A stretch of 64,000 bases of DNA, taken from DASSNR01 sp036278935 (GTDB lineage: Bacteria > Gemmatimonadota > Gemmatimonadetes > Gemmatimonadales > Gemmatimonadaceae). The stretch is taken from assembly GCA_036278935.1 (NCBI GenBank), contig DASUKA010000033.1, positions 59,364-123,363 of the forward strand. Direction: 5' to 3'. This document shows, piece after piece, positions 60,812 through 64,000 of this stretch. The notes under the pieces are model-generated. The model worked only from the letters and a program-made list of their open reading frames with translations. It was not told the origin of the DNA and made no database searches. Position 1 is the first letter of the stretch. Each line of letters begins with the position of its first letter. The position numbers and the translations under genes were made by a program.

Positions 60812-62185
60812 ATGCACACTCCGCACGTTCTGGTGATCGGCGGCGGCTTCGCCGGCGTTGCAGCCGCCGCGACACTGCGGGCGGGCGGCATGTCCGTCAC
60901 GCTCCTCGACGACCGGCGCACACTGGGCGGACGGGCGCGCAGCGACGACCTCGGCGGTATCATGGTCGACACCGGGGCGCAGTTCGCGGCGCTCTCGTTC
61001 GTGCGCGCGATGCGACTGCTCGGCCCCGCACCCACCACGAGTGCGCCGGCCGCGACACCTCGCGCGGATGCCATTCCCGCCGCCCTGCATCCCACGCCCG
61101 GGCGCGACCGCGTGCTGTACGATGGCGACGCGTACTCCGTGCAGTACGGCTCGGTGCGAAGTCTGCTCGGCTTCGGCGCGCTCGGACCGGTGGAGAAGAT
61201 GAAACTCGGGGCATCGCTGCTCCCGCTGCTCGGGCGCTACCGCTGGGAACTGGACGCGAGCGCCGAGCGCTTGAGCGCATCGCTCGATCGCGAGAGCGCG
61301 CGGGCATTCATGAGCTCGCGCGTCGGCGAGCACTCCGCCGACCTGCTCGTGGAGCCACTGCTCAACGGGTTCTACGCCATGCACGGGAGCGAGGCGAGCA
61401 TGGCGTTCTTTCTGACGCTCGGACGGTACGGAATGGACAGCACACTCCTCGCGCCCCACGCCGGATGGTCGGCGGTGCTCGTGGCGGCGCTGCGCGGCGC
61501 CGCCCATGTCGGCGAGGCGCGCGTGATCACCCTCGAGCATGCCGAAGACGGGAGCCTTTGCGCGCGCGCCGCCGATGGCCGGGAGTGGCACGGCGACGCG
61601 GCCGTGATCGCGACGGGGCCTCGCACGGCGCGCATGCTGCTCGGTTCGCTCTGCACGGTCGCCGACCCGTTGCTCGCCTGGCTCGATGGCGTGGAGATGC
61701 GGCAGAGCTGGACGCTCGCGCTCCTGCTCGACACGCCACTCGCGCGGGAAGCGTTCGGCGTCTTCCAGGATGCTCGCGTGGCGCGGGACGTGAGCGCGTG
61801 CGGCATCTACGGCACCAAGCTCGGACGCGCGGCGCCGCTCGACCGGGATGTGCTGCTGGCCTGGCCGACGCCCGATGCGACACAACGGCTCGCTGGCCAA
61901 CCGAGCCAGGCGATCACCAGCGCAATGATGCCCGAGATCGAGCGCATGGTGCCTGCGGTTGTGGGTCACATCACCCATGCGCGGCTGTACCGCTTTGACG
62001 AGGGCACGCCGGTGGCCAGACCAGGCTTTGCCGCCGATCGCGCGCGAGGCCGTGCCCTCGCGGACGCGCTCGAGGCACCGGTAGCGCTGGCGGGCGACTA
62101 TCTGGCCACGCCGCTCATCGAAGGGGCTATCGCGAGCGGGGAGCGCGCAGCCGCCACGCTCAGAGCCAGACTTGCACGCGGGTAG
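60812..62185 (+). CDS. FAD-dependent amine-oxidase/desaturase-like oxidoreductase
   Basis: 457 residues from the ATG at 60812. An ATG 24 bases upstream in frame is an alternative. The FAD-binding start HVLVIGGGFAGVAAAATLRAGG and GGRARSDDLGGIMVDTGAQF match the family of protoporphyrinogen oxidases, carotene desaturases and related flavin enzymes. The C-terminal LAGDYLATPLIEGAIASGERAA is the usual FAD-binding end. A role in heme, carotenoid or other lipid oxidation is possible, but none of those pathways is nearby. It stands before the second formate dehydrogenase with a separate promoter between. Confidence 0.8.
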   Translation: MHTPHVLVIGGGFAGVAAAATLRAGGMSVTLLDDRRTLGGRARSDDLGGIMVDTGAQFAALSFVRAMRLLGPAPTTSAPAATPRADAIPAALHPTPGRDRVLYDGDAYSVQYGSVRSLLGFGALGPVEKMKLGASLLPLLGRYRWELDASAERLSASLDRESARAFMSSRVGEHSADLLVEPLLNGFYAMHGSEASMAFFLTLGRYGMDSTLLAPHAGWSAVLVAALRGAAHVGEARVITLEHAEDGSLCARAADGREWHGDAAVIATGPRTARMLLGSLCTVADPLLAWLDGVEMRQSWTLALLLDTPLAREAFGVFQDARVARDVSACGIYGTKLGRAAPLDRDVLLAWPTPDATQRLAGQPSQAITSAMMPEIERMVPAVVGHITHARLYRFDEGTPVARPGFAADRARGRALADALEAPVALAGDYLATPLIEGAIASGERAAATLRARLARG

Positions 62186-62313
62186 GGCGGATGTCCGGAA
62201 AGCATGTCCGGAATCGCGCGCCTCGTGGTATGATGTACGCGGCGGATGCACCGTGATGCCGCGCCCATCGCATGAGCGGTGCGGGGGCCTCCGCGAGGTC
62301 GGTGTACGGGGTA

Positions 62314-62319
62314 TATAAT
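62314..62319 (+). promoter_or_regulatory. TATAAT -10 box upstream of the second formate dehydrogenase
   Basis: A perfect TATAAT at 62314-62319, 38 bases before the start codon. No good -35 is seen at 17 bases, so activation by a regulator is possible. A strong GGAGGTG ribosome-binding site follows at 62344-62349. Confidence 0.5.
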
Positions 62320-62357
62320 ACGAAAGAGACGGCGTCCCTCTCTGGAGGTGAGTGACC

Positions 62358-64000
62358 ATGCCACAGTTGACCATCAACGGGCGCGGCGTATCGGTGCCTG
62401 AGGGCTCCACGATTCTGGATGCCGCTCGTACCGTCGGCCTCGAGATTCCTACGCTCTGTTGGTACCCGAAGCTTCCCATCGCCGGCAATTGCCGGATCTG
62501 CCTTGTCTCGGTTGCCGGCACGCCCAAGCTCGTACCGGCCTGCGCCGCTCCGGCGGAGGACGGGATGATCGTGACCACCGAATCGGTGGCCGCGGTCGAG
62601 AACCGGAAGGCAGTGCTCGGTATGCTCCTCGAGCGCTACCCGGTGGAAGACATTCCCGCCGGAGGCGCCCGCAACGAGTTCGAGCAGTACGTGCGTCGCT
62701 ACGATGTGCCCACCGCGCGGCGCTCTCCCCTTCCCCTTCGCACCGGCGACGAGCGCGAAGGCGACCCGATGATCCAGCACGACATGTCCACCTGTATTCT
62801 CTGCACGCGCTGTGTGCGGGCGTGTGAGGACATCCAGGTGGTGGGCGTGCTGGACGTCGCCTACCGCGGCGAGCACGCGGAGATCATCGTCGGTGCCGAT
62901 GGCAATCCGGAACACGCGGGGTGCACCTGGTGTGGCGAGTGCGTGCGCGTGTGCCCCACCGGCGCCATTCACGACATCCTCCCGCTCGCCAAGCTGAAGG
63001 CCGGCACCATGGAGCAGCCCGAGCGCGAGGTGCGCAGCGTCTGTCCGTACTGCGGCGTGGGGTGTCAGATCGATCTGGTCGTCCGCGGGAACGACGTGGT
63101 GCAGGTGAAGAGCCCGTGGATCGAGGAGGGGACGCCGAACATCGGCTCCACCTGCGTGAAGGGGCGCTTCGGCTTCGACTTCGTGCTGCACCGCGACCGG
63201 TTGACGAAGCCGCTCATCCGTAAGGGGTGGGTGAAGCGCGACGGTCGATGGGTGTTCGAGCCGAGCGACGAGCAGCGCGCCGCATGGGGGCGTCGCGGCG
63301 GACCGTGGCGCAACATCGTGGGCGAGGGACGGACAAAGAAGAAGCGGCCGAAGTTCAATCCGCTGCGTGCACTCCCCGCCTTTGACGATGGCCCGCTGGG
63401 CGACCCGCGCGACCGCGTGGCCACGCCGGCGGACTGGTACGCACCCTTCCGCGAAGCGACGTGGGAGGAAGCCTTCGAGCTGGCCGCTCAGGAGCTCCAG
63501 CGGCTGCGCGACGAGCGCGGCCCCGAGAGCCTGGCGATGTTCTCCTCCGCCAAGTGCACCAACGAGGAGAACTACCTGCTGCAGCGGCTCTGCCGCGGCG
63601 CGCTGCGCACGAACAACGTGGACCACTGCACGCGGCTCTGCCACTCATCGTCCGTGAGCGCCATGCAGCGCGCGCTGAACACCAGCGCCGCCTCCGGCTC
63701 CATGCGCGAGGTGGAGCACGAGGCCGACGTCATGTTCCTGCTCGGCGCGAACACCACCGAATCGCACCCGGTGTTCGGCGCGGCGCTCAAGCGCGCGCAG
63801 CGGCGCGGGGCCAAGCTCATCGTTGCGGACCCGCGCCGCATCGAGCTGGCCGCCCGAGCAGACATTCATCTCCAGATGACGCCCGGTACCGACGTCGTCC
63901 TCCTGAACGCGATGCTCAATCACATCATCGCGCAGGGGCTGGAGAACCGCGAGTTCATCCGCACACGCACGCACGGCTTCGATGAGGTGGCGAAGGCGGT
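62358..64000 (+). CDS. Second formate dehydrogenase-like catalytic subunit, cysteine type (partial)
   Basis: 547 residues are visible and the frame runs off the window. The N-terminus holds a [2Fe-2S] domain (C34, C45, C48, C62), then a His-Cys and two ferredoxin-type clusters (TCILCTRCVRACED and CTWCGECVRVCPTGAI), as in cytoplasmic NAD-linked formate dehydrogenases (FdsA type) and the hydrogenase-like group. The molybdopterin domain starts CPYCGVGC, and the Mo-binding position is Cys428 in RLCHSSSV, so this is the non-seleno counterpart of the Sec enzyme 33 kb away. Linkers near residues 290-350 are longer than usual. GGAGGTG precedes the ATG. Partner subunits may lie beyond the edge. Confidence 0.9.
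   Translation, partial: MPQLTINGRGVSVPEGSTILDAARTVGLEIPTLCWYPKLPIAGNCRICLVSVAGTPKLVPACAAPAEDGMIVTTESVAAVENRKAVLGMLLERYPVEDIPAGGARNEFEQYVRRYDVPTARRSPLPLRTGDEREGDPMIQHDMSTCILCTRCVRACEDIQVVGVLDVAYRGEHAEIIVGADGNPEHAGCTWCGECVRVCPTGAIHDILPLAKLKAGTMEQPEREVRSVCPYCGVGCQIDLVVRGNDVVQVKSPWIEEGTPNIGSTCVKGRFGFDFVLHRDRLTKPLIRKGWVKRDGRWVFEPSDEQRAAWGRRGGPWRNIVGEGRTKKKRPKFNPLRALPAFDDGPLGDPRDRVATPADWYAPFREATWEEAFELAAQELQRLRDERGPESLAMFSSAKCTNEENYLLQRLCRGALRTNNVDHCTRLCHSSSVSAMQRALNTSAASGSMREVEHEADVMFLLGANTTESHPVFGAALKRAQRRGAKLIVADPRRIELAARADIHLQMTPGTDVVLLNAMLNHIIAQGLENREFIRTRTHGFDEVAKA

Noticed and set aside
60357..60836. Open frames of about 160 codons in the gap before the FAD oxidoreductase
   Set aside because: They are Arg/Ser/Pro-rich, lack ribosome-binding sites and motifs, and overlap each other and the next gene's start.

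Overview
The window is GC-rich bacterial chromosome, densely packed with genes and without rRNA, tRNA, CRISPR, phage or transposase genes that I could find. The gene content (lanthanide-type methanol dehydrogenase, selenocysteine formate dehydrogenase, many secreted and lipoprotein genes, peptide uptake, HerA-NurA next to SbcCD) suggests a soil-type member of the Gemmatimonadota. That placement is an inference from content and style, not from a marker gene.

Layout. (1) 1-7350, minus strand: a DNA-end-processing cluster of SbcC/Rad50 (cut by the window edge), SbcD/Mre11, a secreted protein, HerA and NurA, preceded by a stand-alone Lrp-type ligand domain and a small unknown. (2) 7475-15499: a catalytically degenerate DEAD-box-like protein with a DbpA RNA-binding domain, CoaE, a lipoprotein, an M3 peptidase, and a GT4 glycosyltransferase overlapping a glycogen-debranching enzyme. 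(3) 15745-19281, minus: cytochrome c, XoxJ and XoxF (lanthanide-type methanol dehydrogenase). (4) 19502-23155, minus: a two-gene asymmetric ABC exporter. (5) 23294-29573, minus: a cupredoxin lipoprotein, an NrfD-like anchor, a four-cluster ferredoxin subunit and a formate dehydrogenase catalytic subunit with an in-frame TGA read as selenocysteine, followed by a clear SECIS hairpin. (6) 29809-34466: GcvH and GcvP with a serine hydrolase between them. (7) 34802-44931: an oligopeptide ABC importer split around two tandem APC permeases and an M20 peptidase. (8) 44988-52415: outer-membrane barrel protein, coiled-coil protein, FmdB zinc ribbon, C26 amidotransferase-like hydrolase, and a GT2/DUF3108/unknown operon. 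(9) 52566-59922, plus: ThiO-like oxidase, LipA, and the full pyruvate dehydrogenase complex with its E3. (10) 60004-64000: a tiny lysine-rich H1-like protein, a quiet 630-bp stretch, an FAD oxidoreductase and a second, cysteine-type formate dehydrogenase running off the end.

How it fits together. XoxF/XoxJ/cytochrome c oxidise methanol in the periplasm, and two different formate dehydrogenases could finish C1 oxidation to CO2. GcvH/GcvP, LipA and the PDH complex all depend on lipoate. The peptide importer, M3 and M20 peptidases and amino-acid permeases form a peptide-scavenging set.

The most unusual structure is not a gene. Six gene junctions carry composite inverted repeats built from degenerate 7-, 8- or 9-nt units. 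Several share what looks like a common GC-rich core, four of the six lie between convergent genes, and they encode the last residues of two proteins. I regard this repeat family and the SECIS-dependent formate dehydrogenase as the best leads.
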